Origin: Magicicada septendecula
Taxonomy: Eukaryota; Arthropoda; Insecta; Hemiptera; Cicadidae
Direction: 5' to 3'
Length of the DNA stretch: 64,000 nucleotides
Assembly (NCBI GenBank): GCA_034769895.1
Contig: CM068369.1
Coordinates: forward strand, 145,101,574 to 145,165,573
The position numbers were made by a program, and so were the translations under genes. Under the pieces are notes generated by a model that saw only the letters and a program-made list of their open reading frames with translations, made no database searches and was not told the origin of the DNA. Positions 34,685-48,064 of this stretch are shown here, piece by piece (within the stretch, counting starts at the first letter, position 1; every line of letters starts with the position of its first letter).

Positions 34685-36858
34685 ATAAGAGAAATGGACT
34701 CCAGATGTTTAATCATAAGCATTAAGATATATTACACCAAAATATAGTGGAAAAAACTTATTTTTATTAAGAGCCACTATATGAATTTTGAATAAAGTGA
34801 AGTGAGTTATTAATGGACGGAATTATTACTTGTTTGGACTTAAATTAAAGACACAAGTATCCGCAAAACAATGCAACTATCCAAATGACAATCAGACTAT
34901 TAATAAGGAACTTATCAATATTATAAGATTTTCTGTCATTTCCGATTGGAAAGGAACGCGTCATAGCTGAGTCTCGAACCCAAAGCATAGACGCTTAAAA
35001 TTAAAATTTTTATTTAACAAAGGCATTTGGGGTAGAGAGTACCGCATTCTAAGCCAATAGGATGATCTGATTTTACCAGACAAGAGCAGAAGCTTTGATG
35101 AGAGGAACTAATTGTCTTCCTGCCACCGATGCGAGCGGAGCCTGCGACAGTCCTCTAGGAAAATATTTTAAAATGTGCGCGTATAAGAGTATAGAGTCAT
35201 AACTAACCTCAACTGAACACCAATTTTTATCGAGTGACAGTGTTGTGAGTGATACAGTGAATTAATAAAAACATGGCCAGTGTATAATAAAGGCCATATT
35301 AAGTGAAAAGATGCAGGGAGTATTATACGTTAACAATTTTTAAAATAAAATGACAAAATAATATTCGTTGGTTAACGAAAATTATAGTCGACTACGCTAG
35401 CCAAGCAAACACACTATGCATGGTTAGCTAGCAAACGATGAATTATTATCAGGTTAAATGAATAAAAGTTCTCGTCTGATTTAATGATGATATTTAATCA
35501 AAATATTTTTATATTCATGTTTAAAAAATAATAATAGAAGCGGAATTAATAATTTATACCGCAAACCTTACTTGTAAAATATAGTCGCTTGCTTGACTAC
35601 GATTTCAGCAGTGCTTAACAAATAATAATTTAATATGCGAGAACAATCATTACCGCTAATTATACATCTTATTACAAATAAATAATGTGTTTGTGAAGAT
35701 AGTATTAAGATTTTTATAATATTAATTATTCTATTTTGTTAACTTACTCTCTTTATAGGAAAACTAACCTATAACCAACACGCATTTGTTTGCCAATAGA
35801 GAGTCACTTCTGTCATGAATAATAAGCTTGTGAATAGACTCGATAATAAGAGTTTTTCGTTTTTTATCAATTCCAGTTCATAATAATAATAATTAAACCA
35901 GTAACATTGTTTTAATAGTGTAACGTTAATAGCACGTGTACACAGCTTTTAGCATCAGAATGCAGCACACCTGCCGTACGATAGTACGATAATTTGAATA
36001 TCGCATTGAGGTTAATGTTTTTAATTTTTTGTCTTTTTAATCATAATATATGAATAAAAATTGTTGTTAAATAAAATATCTTTGTATCTTGCATCATGTA
36101 CATTCAAAGGATTCATGAAATTTGGTAATGCTTATAACCAAAATAAACATAACCTAAATTACCATATTATTGTACATTGTACCAGTGTTACCAGCCCTGA
36201 GCTGAAGAAGTTTCAGACATTAATTAACTTTGTTGTTTTTAAAAAATTATCAGTAATTGTTTTAAAAAGGATTTTACTGAATTTCACTAATGTTAATAAA
36301 CACCTCAATTTGTTACCAGTGAACAGAGAGTCTTTATTTCTATTAAATAGGTACAAATAATTTACATTTTTAGAAGCAATTGTTTCACAGGGTGGCGGCA
36401 ATTCCAAGCGGCCAATATTTAAATATTCAATTCACAATTGAATATCATTGTCATTTTGTTTAATGTGTATATGCCAATATCCAGGCAAAGTATTTTGTTG
36501 TTATTAATGTATTTCCAGTGAGATAGAACAACCCATTAAGAAGATCGAAGACGTTCACGGATGGTAAGTGGGGAGGTGAATACAGCAAGATATCAGTGAT
36601 TATAATCCTTTTCAAACATAAACATTAATTTAAATTTAAACATTACTAATACATAATCCTTTTCAAACATAAACATTAATTTAAATTTAAACATTACTAA
36701 TACAATCATTTACTAAACAACACTAATCATCGATGTTTACATTACAACGTGAGGAGTGAAGAAGAGTCTACTACTAAACTACTAAAAATAAAATTTTAAA
36801 CCAATTTAAAATAAAAATACAATACTAATCTACCCATCCTAAAAGTTGTTTTGTTACA
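34685..36858 (+). repeat. Left LTR of Gy-A, second part
   Basis: Continues the LTR interrupted by Gy-B and ends GTTACA. It matches 59018-61184 with roughly 18 differences by eye. A 51-bp unit is tandemly duplicated at 36602-36703 in both LTRs. A candidate TATA (GTATAAGAG) lies at about 35181. GGTAAGTG at about 36563 looks like a splice donor. The open frame at 36061-36360 is present in both LTRs but has no recognisable features. Confidence 0.85.
36602..36703 (+). repeat. 51-bp tandem duplication in the Gy-A LTR
   Basis: Two adjacent near-identical copies beginning ATAATCCTTTTCAAAC. The same duplication is in the right LTR at about 60928-61029, so it predates insertion. Confidence 0.8.
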
Positions 36859-36861
36859 ACG

Positions 36862-36879
36862 TGGCGCCCAACGTCTGAG
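36862..36879 (+). promoter_or_regulatory. Primer-binding site of Gy-A
   Basis: TGGCGCCCAACGTCTGAG begins three bases after the LTR. It has the TGG start and GCGCCC core of tRNA-primed Gypsy elements. The exact tRNA cannot be named without a comparison. The same site follows the right LTR at 61188. Confidence 0.75.
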
Positions 36880-36973
36880 CACGAATTAGGATGACAATAG
36901 TTAACAAAACAAATAAATAAATAAATAATTAGTAAACCTAATTCGGCGGCAATTACATTGCAAAGATATAAAG

Positions 36974-39215
36974 ATGTACCGAAGATCAACGTCGAAGAGG
37001 CGGGCGGCGGAAGCCGAAAAAGAAGCTAGAATGGAGGAGAAGGAAGCGACGTCGGCAGAAGACGTGGAAGAAATATTACTTGCAATAGAAGACAGACAAC
37101 CTGAACCGGCGGAGGAGGTCCAGCAACCAGAAGGTCAACCAGAAGTAAAACAACCCGAGATGCACATACAAACAGGAGACGCGGATTTCCGGGAATGGAT
37201 GAAGCAAATGATGGAGGCAAATAAGAGAATAGAGGACGGCCAGAAGAAGATGGAAGAAGGCCAGAAGGAGAGCCAGAAGAACATAGAATCATTGAAGGAA
37301 GATTACCGGTAGATGAATAAGAAAATGGATGAAACCAGTCAATCCACAAAAGAGGAATTAAGCAAGAAGATAGAGGAAGGCCAGAAGGAGAGGCAAAAAA
37401 ATACAGAATCTTGGAAGAAAGATTTAAATGACAAGATAGATGAAACTAATAGGAAGATGGAAGACGGACAGAAGAAGACGGAAGAGTTATTGGAGAAAAA
37501 TATAGAAATAATCAAAGAAAATCTGTCTGAAGAATTGGGAGTCAAAATCGGTGAAACAAACAAAAAGATAGATGAACTGAACGAGAAAATCAATAAGGAA
37601 ATTGAAGCAGTGAAAAGCGATAACGAGAAGATATGGCAACAGATGGCTGATAATAGCGACAGAACTGAAGAAATCGCAAGAACAACCATAGAAACAATAG
37701 ATAAGAAGTTTGAAGAAAACCTAGAAGCAACGGAGGAGAGGATGACAGTGATGGCGACAGAAATCCAGGGAGAGATGTCTGACGTACGACGAGAATGTGA
37801 AATTAACAAACAGGAAATTGTGAAAACTAAGACGGATATCAACAACCGTATAGACATCATCGAAGAAACCCGTAATAAACAAATAGAGGTAGTAGAGCGT
37901 AGACAAGCAGAAATGGTAGTCGCACACACCACAATAGGGGAGAAGTGTGAATAGATGAAAATGACAGTAAACACGGTAAAGAACCAGGTGGATAACGACA
38001 GAGAACAATTAACGGAACGACAACAACGAGAATTCAACGACCTCAGGGACGAAATGAACCGTCTGAGAACATACCCAAGTGTAATAGCAGGTTTACCACA
38101 CCTGGATGGACGGGAGAACATAGATTTCAGAGCATATAAGAAAAATCCGCTCGAATTCTTGGAGAGAGTGGACGAGGTACTGAACCGCAATAAAGAGAAC
38201 GAACCGATGGACGATAATAAAAGGAATGCTAGACGAGTACTTCAGAAATGTTTTTGACAATTGGTGGACAGCAACCAGACATGAAGTAAATAGCTACGCA
38301 ACGTTCAAGGTGGCATTTAAAATGAAATACTGGTCAGAATCCACCCAGAACATAATAAGAGACGATATAAGTAATGGCAGGTATGACCCCAACGGCGGAC
38401 ACTCTATGACAACATATTTTTTAGGAAAAATCTGCCTAGCGAGGAACTTGGAGCCAGCAATACCGGAGGAGTGCCTGGTAACTAAACTGGCATACCACTT
38501 CAATCAAGGTGTATCCCAGGGAAGATTAAATGCACAAATAAAAACGGTACAAGGGATGTCCGCGCTCCTGGAAAACCACGAGAGGGAGCGGTACTACCAA
38601 AGGAACCGTCAGGGACAAGGACAACAGTATGACTGGGGTGGACTGGGAAATAATAATCCCCATAACAACAACGATAGGCCCAACTATAGAGGGAACTTCA
38701 ATAACCCGACGCGGTTCAATTATAATCAGAATCCCAGACAAGATAACAGTGGTAATAATACCAACCATAACGACCAGGGAAAACAACACAACCCTAGGCC
38801 AAATAGTTACCAGGGAAATAACAATTATCGACCAAATAACAATTATTACCGACCGTATAATAACAACCCCCATAATAATAATAATTATAGACAAAACAAT
38901 GGAAATAACGGTGGGAATAACTTCAGAAGGGTACACTACGCTAATGCCAGTAGAGGTGGCAATAGTAGACTGTACTACCAGGGTCACCGGAGTTACCACG
39001 GTAATAGCAGCCGGAGCAACAGCAAGGGAAAAGATCACGAATCTGGATATCGCGCTAACAGAAGTCACAGTAGCGAAGATGATCGGCGAGTACCAGGAAA
39101 TGCGGAAGTTTATCATAACGGGAATGGACCAGGATCCCAAGAACAGAGTGCATCCAACTCATCAGACAGGCACCCGGACAATGGTGACCTGCCTTTAAAT
39201 GGGCAACGGCAGTGA
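36974..39215 (+). pseudogene. gag: Gy-A Gag (left copy), broken
   Basis: Starts at ATG 36974, in the same position and with the same architecture as Gy-B Gag. An acidic N-terminus leads into a long coiled coil with repeats of EEGQKExQKN. The capsid-like block (NPLEFLERVDEVLNRN, DNWWTATRHEV, KMKYWSESTQN) runs about 38130-38590, and an Asn/Arg/Tyr/Gly-rich tail (about 38640-38930) stands in place of a zinc knuckle. Lesions are in-frame stops at 37310-37312 and 37952-37954 and a frameshift near 38222-38230. The frameshift is shared with the right-hand copy and so is older than the duplication; the two stops are private to this copy. Ends at 39213-39215, after the slippery site. Confidence 0.85.
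39194..39200 (+). promoter_or_regulatory. -1 frameshift site T_TTA_AAT (Gy-A gag-pol)
   Basis: The heptamer is phased X_XXY_YYZ in the gag frame, 12 bases before the gag stop (39213-39215). The pol frame is -1 and open through it. Same place and nearly the same sequence as in Gy-B; repeated at 63519-63525 in the right-hand copy. Confidence 0.75.
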
Positions 39216-42200
39216 AAACCGCGACATCACCCTCACTGAACTGGTCTATTGGGTCTAACGTATCAGGAAACGCAACGGAATCAATTGTAATTCTCCAAAA
39301 TAATTACTTAAAAAATATTCGCCAAGATTTAATGGAAGAAAAAGAAAATCACGTCAATGACACCGTTAATAGCGAAATCACCTATATATCAGTTAATGTC
39401 AACGGGATCAAAGCGACGGCCATGATAGATACAGGGGCCAATGTATCATTAATTGATAGAGTTGAGTTAAACCGGATACAAACAGGGAATAAAACAATAA
39501 TACCAACGTTGCTGATAAACAATATTATCTTAATTGGAGCAACGGGTCGGCAGAATAAATCTATCCAGAACCAAGTGTAATTAGAAATATCAAGCAACGG
39601 CGAAACCATCCCAATGATTTTCTTAGTAGCGAGTGGGCTACCCTTTACCTTGTTAATCGGCTGCGACATATTAAGGAAATATGCGGCCATTATCGATATG
39701 AACAGAGCCAAGGTATCCTTAAAATCAGGTGACATTAGATGGACAGCAGAGTTGATCGAAAACAGGAAGGCACCTCCTGAACACATCATATACTACATCC
39801 GGGAAGGCCACGACCAGATGGAACAAATGTCGATCAATGGAGAGGTTCATCATAACGGAGGAGACACGCTGTGGATGGAAAAGCTAGAAGAAATTAAGAA
39901 ATTCCAAACAGCTAGAGTTGACAGGATTTTAACAGATGGACAGATAGCAAAATTAATCCAAATTTATAACAGATACAGGCATGTATTTTCGGATACGCCA
40001 GGGAAAGTGAAAAATTTTCAGTGCGAAATAAAATTCAAATAACAAACCGAATTCAAAAGAAAATCTTACCCTATAGCTTTTTCGCTAAAAGAAGCAGTCC
40101 GATTAGAAATACAACGGTTAATAGAAAACGATATCATTAAACTAAGCAACTCCCCGTACACCAATCCAATTGTAGCAGTACCAAAGAAAAATGGCGCAGT
40201 AAGGATTTGTTTAGACGCCAAGGAGATAAACAAAGCCATAATAAATGACAGGACGTCGCCTGGAGAAATCGACGAGATCTTTAAGAAATTCCATGGCATA
40301 AGGTACATCAGTATATGGGACACAGTGTGTGGGTATTGGCAGGTGGAATTACACCCCAACAGCAGAAAGTATACGGCCTTTATATTTGAAGGGCGTAACT
40401 ACCAATTTAAAAGGTTACCCTTCGGCCTGGTAAATTCTGTAGCAGTCTTCGTAAAATGTATGGATGAAATCTTAGGTCAGAATACACTCCAATTCACTAC
40501 AGTGTATGTTGATGATTTGCTCATTACCTCCAACAACTGGGAGGAACACTGCAACCGGGTGGCACAAGTATTGCAAAAATTGGATGAGAACAATATCACA
40601 TTAAAATTGGAGAAATCCAAACTCATAGCAAATGAAGTGCAATTTCTGGGCTTTAATTTGTCTGAAACGGGCGTAACCCCAGCACAAGAAAAGATGGAAG
40701 CGATACAGCGCTTTCCTGTACCCAAAAACAAGAAACAGTTGCAATCGTTTCTTGGAATTTGCAATTATTACAGAAAATTTCAAAATAATTATTCGGAGTT
40801 GACATCTAAGTTTTCCCAACAATTGTCAGCAAAAGATAAGTGGAGATGGGGACCTGAACAGGACACAACATTTGAGATGATAAAAAAGAAGTTCCTCAAA
40901 ACCGTAATGTTACATCACCCAAACTTGAACAAAAATTTTTACATGAATTGCGATGCAAGTGATCTAAGTCTGGGATCCATCTTATATCAAGAAGACAAGG
41001 AAGGCAACCATCAAGTGATCAGTTTTGCTAGCAGGACACTCAACAAGTGTGAGCGCAACTATCACACGACGGAGAAGGAACTCCTTAGTATAGTGTTCGC
41101 TTGCGAAAAATTCAGAACATATATTTTGGGATACCCAATCACAGTGCGTACGGACCACAAATCAATATCATTCTTAAAAATCTGCAGATTAAAGCATGGC
41201 AGACTGACGAGATGGACACTAACACTCCAAGAGTACAACATACATTGGGAATACATCCCTGGTAAAAACAACATAGCTGCAGACGTGTTGTCCAGAGTAA
41301 ACATACAGGCCCAAACCTTTGAAGGAGAAAAGGAGACCATCGCTAAAGTTTACCATATTTTGAAAAGCAGATCTGAATTGGCAGACATACTAACCAATAT
41401 ACAAATCAACCAGCAAAACGATCCCAAAATCAGCCATATAATACAGAGATTGGCAGAACAAGATGAAAGAGTTGTTCCATATTATTGTATCCATGATAAT
41501 TTATTGTTCACTAAAACCAAACAATCCAATGATCAATGGAAAATATTAATACCTAAAATTATTGAAAAAGAAATTGCAATTGACTACCATATAAGATATG
41601 GACATATAGGGGCCATAAAAGTGGTCAAAGCGTTAAAAGAGCATGTATACTTTAAGGATATGAATCGTAGAGTGAGAAAGTACATACAACATTGTCGTCT
41701 GTGTCAGCTAGTTAAATGCAACAATGAAAAGAAAGAAGGAGTGATGATACCCATTACATCTACAAGAAAACTAGAGAAGGTGTTCGTGGATATTTGTGGA
41801 CCATTTCCACGCAGTGGCGGCAGACACCAGTACAAATACATAGTGATAATTTTCGATCACTACACAAAATTCACTAAACTCTACGCCATAAATAGGGCAA
41901 CGACAAGCAAGAAATATCAGATATTTTAGAAATTATCACATTAAAATACACCCCAGAGATCGGAAAACCCCAGTCCGTAGTCATGGACCATGGAACGCAA
42001 TTTAGGGGCCGAAAATGGCGGGATACTTTAATAGACCAAGGTGTGAAAACATATAAGACATCGGTATATCACCCTAACAGCAACCCTGCTGAAAGAGTCT
42101 TGAGGGAGGTAGGCAGAATCTTAAGAACATACTGCTACACACAACAGAGGAGATGGGAAGAATATTTATCCCAAGCCGGAAGATTTCATAAACTTAGCTT
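39201..42200 (+). pseudogene. pol: Gy-A Pol, 5' part up to the NA-2 insertion
   Basis: Protease (MIDTGANVSLIDRVEL, about 39424-39471), reverse transcriptase (YVDDLLITS, about 40507-40533), RNase H (FYMNCDASDLSLG, about 40938) and integrase with a HHCC motif (HIRYGHIG ... HCRLCQLVKC, about 41590-41720) and the first catalytic Asp (DICGPFPRSGG, about 41789). The second Asp is in MDHGTQFRG (about 41983) and the Glu in NPAERV (about 42085). Damage: in-frame stops at 39578-39580 (also in the right-hand copy) and 40040-40042, a frameshift near 41910-41925 and an extra base near 42178. The gene is cut by NA-2 after 42200 and resumes at 55225. Clearly the same family as Gy-B Pol but diverged. Confidence 0.88.
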
Positions 42201-43299
42201 TGAAACTCTATTTTTTTGTTCAAATACTAAAATCTTACTCTTACCTTCGGGTTTTACTCCAGAGTCGTACAGACGAAACCGCTGCAGAAAGGATTATTTG
42301 AGATACAAGGTGTAAAGATTAGTACACTGTTTATACTAGAACAAATTGCTTTTGGTTTATTGAATGATTAATTATTTCGTCTCCCTTTTATAACACTTAA
42401 ATTTCTTATTTCTTTTCTGTTACATTAAAATACTCATTGAAGGAGTAACAGTTAGTAGAAATCAAACAAATTGACAAGATGAATATTTCTTACTTAACTA
42501 GCTTATGACAACTATTTATTTTTTGTAATGAACCAATACGTGATTTAACCCCACACTCACACACATTCGTTCTTTGACTTTGACATTCTATTTAAACCCC
42601 ACTTTGAGATCTCTGATATACATTTTAACTTTACAATTTGTTTATGTTGAATTATACTCTGGAAAAAAGGGTAAAATGAGTTTAGTTAAAACTCAGTTGA
42701 TACTTAATGACTGAAGAACTCCGCTGTGTTGCACCTTTGCTATGAATGCACTGGTTTTTTGGTTGACACACCATAAATTAGTTTTGACACTGTTTACCTG
42801 CGGTACTGTTGTTGATTGGTTCGTATTATGTTGATGCGTCACTATTATTTTAATCCACTATAGAATAACATTTCTTTTTATTTTGTCGGCCGACGTAACT
42901 TTTCGAACACTTAGATCTTAGGTTGGCCGCGCGCTACTGTTTATACACTGTTTTATACTTGTTTTTATGCTTTAAAAGATAGGCCGACTATTAATTATTA
43001 TTACGGCCTAACTTGCACCCGAGGCCACCGTTTAGCTAACTGCACTGTATGCTGCTGCTGGCTATCTGTTGTACACTCTCTGATGACAAACTGCATACTG
43101 TAATTCACAAAGCCTGCTGCTTACTGGGGCGGTTACGCAATACGTCTAGACTGTTGTTTAGACTAACAGTGTATGTTGTACTGGGGCTCCTCACAGGTGA
43201 AAGTTAACAATTTATTAATTACTGAATTAAATACTGATTAAAACTGAATTGCTAAAATAAAATTAAAACTGGGGTAGCACACACATCTGTACCATTACA
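42201..43299 (-). repeat. 3' LTR of NA-2
   Basis: Intact LTR of 1099 bp. The adjoining polypurine tract is an 11-base G-run on the minus strand (C-run 43304-43314). Confidence 0.9.
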
Positions 43300-44766
43300 A
43301 TAACCCCCCCCCCCAATAAGAGGTTGAAGGCCGAAGCGTTCAAACTCTTATTGCCTAATACCTAAGAGGATCAGTGAGGATATGGCGCCGCAACCCCCCT
43401 GAACACTCTACTAAAATAATGGGTACTTACCCCCTAGTCCGGTGGCTGCAGCGGCACCCATCCGATCTTACTGGACTTCTCTATTCAAGATCCCAACACC
43501 ATAAGCTCGGACAGATACTCGCCACAGTATCACCTGACTCTATAACATTCAATTAAATAATCAACAAACGGCCTTTCATCACTCCATATCCCACGACTGA
43601 TTTGTTTCCTCTTAGCCGTACTGGTTCATTGACATCGTACTGGCTAATTTTATATTATAAAATATATCTTAACCCTAGAAAATAGTGTTAACAAAACAAT
43701 ATAGGTTATATACAATACAGTAGTACATATAAGTTCCAGTCAAATTAAATATCGTTCCCCATACAATATTGCCCAGCCAAAATGACACATTAATTATACA
43801 GAATTGCATTAACTCACAGTAATTTCCCAAACATTTTTGATTGCATTTACACAAAATTTCCTTCATTTTCAATTTTAAATGAATATTTTAATCATTTTTT
43901 TTCCTCATTTTATTATTTAATCTACCATTACATTTGAATCAGAATAAATTTAAATCCATCATTAAAAATCATCTTTTCAATTAATTTAATTACCAATTTC
44001 ATTCAATTTAATTTAATTCCTCAAATCCTGATGATCAATCTCATTTGTTTTAATTACATTTTACAAAAGGCAAAAAAATATTACCTACATTCCATCACAT
44101 CAGATGTTTCTTTTATTTCATAATAGAATTTTGCTACTGGCAATCATTCAGCAGAACTCAACATTTTTTGTTATTGTCAACTCAGCATGGCTATAAACAT
44201 TGGTCACACAACACACAGCATACCTGTTTACATAAACAGTTGTGTGCCAGACTTGTTTTCATAAACACTCATTCAGTCTAAACATTCTGCTTACCACGTA
44301 CTAACACCTGTACTTCACTTTTCAATTTCTATAAATCTTTTAGTTAACATATTTATCTCTTATTTGTTCCCATTCGGATCAGATATTTTAATTTTACATT
44401 AATAACATTTTACTAAAAACAATTTGGTTTTAGTTACTCATGGTTTTGGTTCACATAGTTAAAATACTTTTAATACAAACACAATTCAAAATTACTTCAT
44501 TATTACCTCTTACTAATTATTTTAGTGGAATAAAATATTATTATCTATTATTATACCTTTCCCTCTCATTACAAACATATGTTACACATAAACTATAATA
44601 TACATTGCAACAGAATACTATTAACACAATACATTTAACATTAACACATTTACTTATTTACAAGTTTTCGTCATTTTCAATTATTATTTGCCGTACTTCA
44701 ATATCTAAATCTGCCAGGTCATTACCATAAACAAGAATATGTAGAATGTCCATTCCTTGTTTATAT
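43300..44766 (-). other. 3' UTR of NA-2
   Basis: No long frame. On the minus strand, directly overlapping the Gag-like stop and shifted by one frame, a short stretch reads on from GVEYKQGMDI through VYGNDLADLDIEV to a stop at 44658. Its core is conserved in NA-1. The part next to the 3' LTR is also conserved with NA-1 (the GGCGCC-containing block near 43385 here and 18473 there). Confidence 0.5.
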
Positions 44767-46146
44767 TCAACCCCCATCGTCAAAGATTAGTCTGGTCTTT
44801 ATATAACACTTTTCAATTTTGGTGATACACCACATACGGCTGTTTTTTGTTTTACAACCATAAGAAGTTATTTTTTCCATTGTACCAAAATAATAATCTA
44901 TAGGGTTACCCCCCAAAATTATCTTGTCATAAATCAAGTCGACATTAATATTTTTTATAAAGTCTCCGTCAGTGTTTTTTGTTATTACCATTACATCATT
45001 ATTACCATATTCTGCTACTATAGATTCATTTACAGGCAAATATTTGTCATCAATATACACATTGTTTATCACATAAGGTATGTTTTTAATTCTACCAGTT
45101 CTCTCACTATTTAAACTCTGTATTAACTCTTCATAATCTCTCTTCACCTTAAATATTTCTACCACTCTCTCTCTCTAATAATCACTTTCATTACAATACT
45201 TCTCACAACCTTTCACATTCTCATTTCACACAGAGGGCAACACAACATTGTTACTACAACATCTGGCTTTACCAGATAAACACAAATAATTTCTTTGCCA
45301 TTTAAAAGACCTTTTGTCTTCTACAACAACTAACGAGGAACCTTTGTCCTCCAACAATACTGGTGAAACTTTTTCTTCACCTGTATCACAAGAAAAATTT
45401 GCCCTCTTTTTATACGCTATATTTGAACTGTCTTCACGCTCTCTCTCATTCTCATCGGCATTTACTAACAACACTTCATTACTGATAAAATTATCTTTTA
45501 TCTCTTGAATTTGCTCATGAACTTGTATTTTGACTGTCTCTGACACTTGTTTGTTTACATTAATGATATGATTATTTAATTGTTCATTTACTGATCCTAT
45601 CACTTGTTCTCTAAATGTATTGAAACATTCATCCATCTCATTTAGACGTTTATTAATACTATCTTCTAACTTAACACTCTGTTGTTTCATATCACATAAA
45701 CGCTTATCAAATTTTTTGTCAATATTATTTATGTCACCCTTTAACTCATGGAATTTAACATCAGAATCACTCTTTTGTTCTTTATTTTGTTCTTTTAATT
45801 CATTTAGATTACTACTTATATTTTCGGACATTGCTTTCATTAAATTAAATATATCGTCCATCGACAACTCTTTGACTCTTGTTGTCGTTGGAGTAGATTG
45901 TGCTGCTACATTTTTGTCAGTGAAGCTGACTTCTTCATTATTAATTTTACTTTCCGTATTCAATTTTGGGGTTATTTGAATCCCCGAATCATCTGTACTA
46001 TTTATTTCATTTGTAATATCTGGTTTTATTTTATTGTCCTGACTCCCATTTGGAGTCGAGTGGACCTCAATATTATGCACAACAGCCGACTCATCAAAAT
46101 TGTCAACGTTAGCTATTTCATTGATATCGTCACTATTCCCTGCCAT
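44767..46146 (-). pseudogene. NA-2 Gag-like coiled-coil protein, two nonsense mutations
   Basis: Homologue of the 409-aa NA-1 protein: same start region (MAGNSDDINE versus MENNSLTEST), the HELKGDINNIDxKFDKRL coiled-coil core and the ESDY-RERVVEIFKVKR block, ending RLIFDDGG. Stops lie at 45226-45228 (a Trp codon in NA-1) and about 45175-45177 (a Glu codon in NA-1), both in the same frame. Otherwise the frame is open for about 460 codons. This supports a real, conserved protein in the family; this copy is inactive. Confidence 0.75.
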
Positions 46147-46339
46147 TTTTTATAAGTTTATAAAATGTTACATAAGAATTTCAATCTTATCCAATATTAA
46201 CTTAACCCTTTTAATATAGCACTATGTTTATATAATTTACCAAAACGTCCTCCCTCTCAAATGACCCGTTCTGCAGCTTGGTTAGGTCTGGCGAATGTAA
46301 GTTGTAAAACCTACACTGTGTCACTGTTTCGGGGGCCAA

Positions 46340-46432
46340 TGAAACTCTATATTTTTTGTTCAAATACTAAAATCTTACTCTTACCTTCGGGTTTTACTCC
46401 AGAGTCGTACAGACGAAACCGCTGCAGAAAGG
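46340..46432 (-). repeat. 5' LTR of NA-2, fragment left of Gy-C
   Basis: 93 bp corresponding to 42201-42292. The last four bases AAGG (46429-46432) are the TSD copy of Gy-C. To its left, TTGGCCCCCGAAACAGTG on the minus strand is the primer-binding-like site of NA-2. Confidence 0.85.
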
Positions 46433-47966
46433 TATCACGGAAAATTGTGTTCTTAACAATTTTACGGGACAAAGTCATATGGTACCCAGGGAGAAATGTA
46501 AATTTATAGAAAGCGGTGGTTTTCTTTAGAAGTAAGAAAACATTAAAATATGTAGTAAAGAGCGATAGCTATTCAAAAGACGACCTTGCGTTGACGCCAG
46601 TAAGTCGGCTAAGAATTTATATTTTGTCACGGACGGGTCGGACCGTCATAAAACTGTATTATTTTGCTAGGCTGTAAGAAACATTTACTAAGGTTGTAAA
46701 AGTTAAGTGCACCTAACAATAGGGAGCTATATTTTAGAAAGAGAGGGTATATGTGAAATGGAAGGTGACGCGAAGTTTCATACCACGTGTTCACGCGCAT
46801 TTTGAGGACGAATAGCGGATAGCGTCATTTTTTGCGCGGGCTGTTCCGTTAAACAGATTGGGTAGTTTTGAATTTAGCGGTAAGTCAGACCAATAGGCGT
46901 GTAGTTTGTCGATAGTGAGTGAGGGTAGTTTTAGCGAAATATAAAAATACAGAGTGTAAGAAGTTAGGGCAGTCAACGGAGAGATTACAGATATTAGACT
47001 CGTATTAGCTGCAATAATAATTTCTCAGTAATTTGATTAAGTATATTTCAATCGCCACGTAAGTCAGTCACGGTAACGCGATATTAAGTATTGTGAAAGC
47101 TACATATTATAAACATTTAATAATCGTTTACAAGAATAACGTGCAGAGAAATTAGAGAAGATAAGTTAAAATCGAATAACATATCCAAGTTTTACTTAAC
47201 ACAGCATCAATCGTTAAATCGAAATACATAGCGATTTAAATGTATGAAACGTCATGGTGCGGGACAGTCGATCAATAAGCAGTTATTAATCTGGTGTTAG
47301 ACGCACTTAGCTTTGTAAAAGAATATACTGTGTATTCAACAAGTGTATTAGCATACGGCACATGTGTAGTTATCACTAAGTTGTCAAAGTGAATGGTGTT
47401 TAATACCTGTGAAACAAGTGTATAAATTAGTGCAAAACTAACAAGGATAAGGGCTCAACGATTAACGTCGGCGACCTGCCTGGAACGTGTAGAATTGATT
47501 ACATCGCGGCGCAGAGTGGATTCAACATGCAAGTAAATAATAAAATGAACACTTATTGTACTATTGTCTATTAAATTTAAATGTATGTAACTCATACTTG
47601 GTGACTCAATTAGTCAAAGAATTCATAGCCAAGAAATAAGCACAAACAAATTTTATAGCAAACTTATTAAAGGTAATGATCTACAAATTTTGTAATATGT
47701 AAATACAAATTAGTTATTAAAAACTTAATTAATAACAGTCAAATTGTGTTTATTTATTACTGGCGCCCTGGGATAATTTTTAAGAGTCGGTACACTAAAG
47801 TAATTGTTACATTCTGTTGCTGATAATTAGTATGTTATAAATATTAATATTGTCATTGGGTAAATTAGCTTGATAAACTCTTACTTTTCACATGCTCGTA
47901 GGCCGAGTGTAGTATGTATAATAGTAACGTGAACTTTTATTAAGGCCTATTTGAAAGTGTATTACA
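46433..47966 (+). repeat. 5' LTR of Gy-C
   Basis: Pairs with 52677-54209. Contains TGGCGCCCTGGGATAA near 47762, which resembles a primer-binding site but lies within the LTR in both copies. The site directly after the LTR, TGTCGCCCGGAACGTGGGAC from 47970, is the better candidate despite TGT instead of TGG. Confidence 0.88.
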
Positions 47967-48064
47967 TTCTGTCGCCCGGAACGTGGGACTATTGAGTCAC
48001 TAATAGAATAGTAAAATAAAAATAAAATAGAATTAAGAATAACGATAATATAAGATATAGTTGT

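Noticed and set aside
36061..36360. 99-codon frame conserved in both Gy-A LTRs (also 60386-60685)
   Set aside because: The LTRs are about 99% identical anyway, so conservation carries no coding signal; no recognisable motif.
36599..36710. CRISPR-like short repeats
   Set aside because: Only two adjacent 51-bp copies without spacers in a eukaryotic LTR; a simple tandem duplication.
38526..39198. Ile/Val/Thr-rich frames on both strands over the gag tail
   Set aside because: Out-of-frame readings of the AAT/GGT-rich Asn-Gly tail; no independent support.
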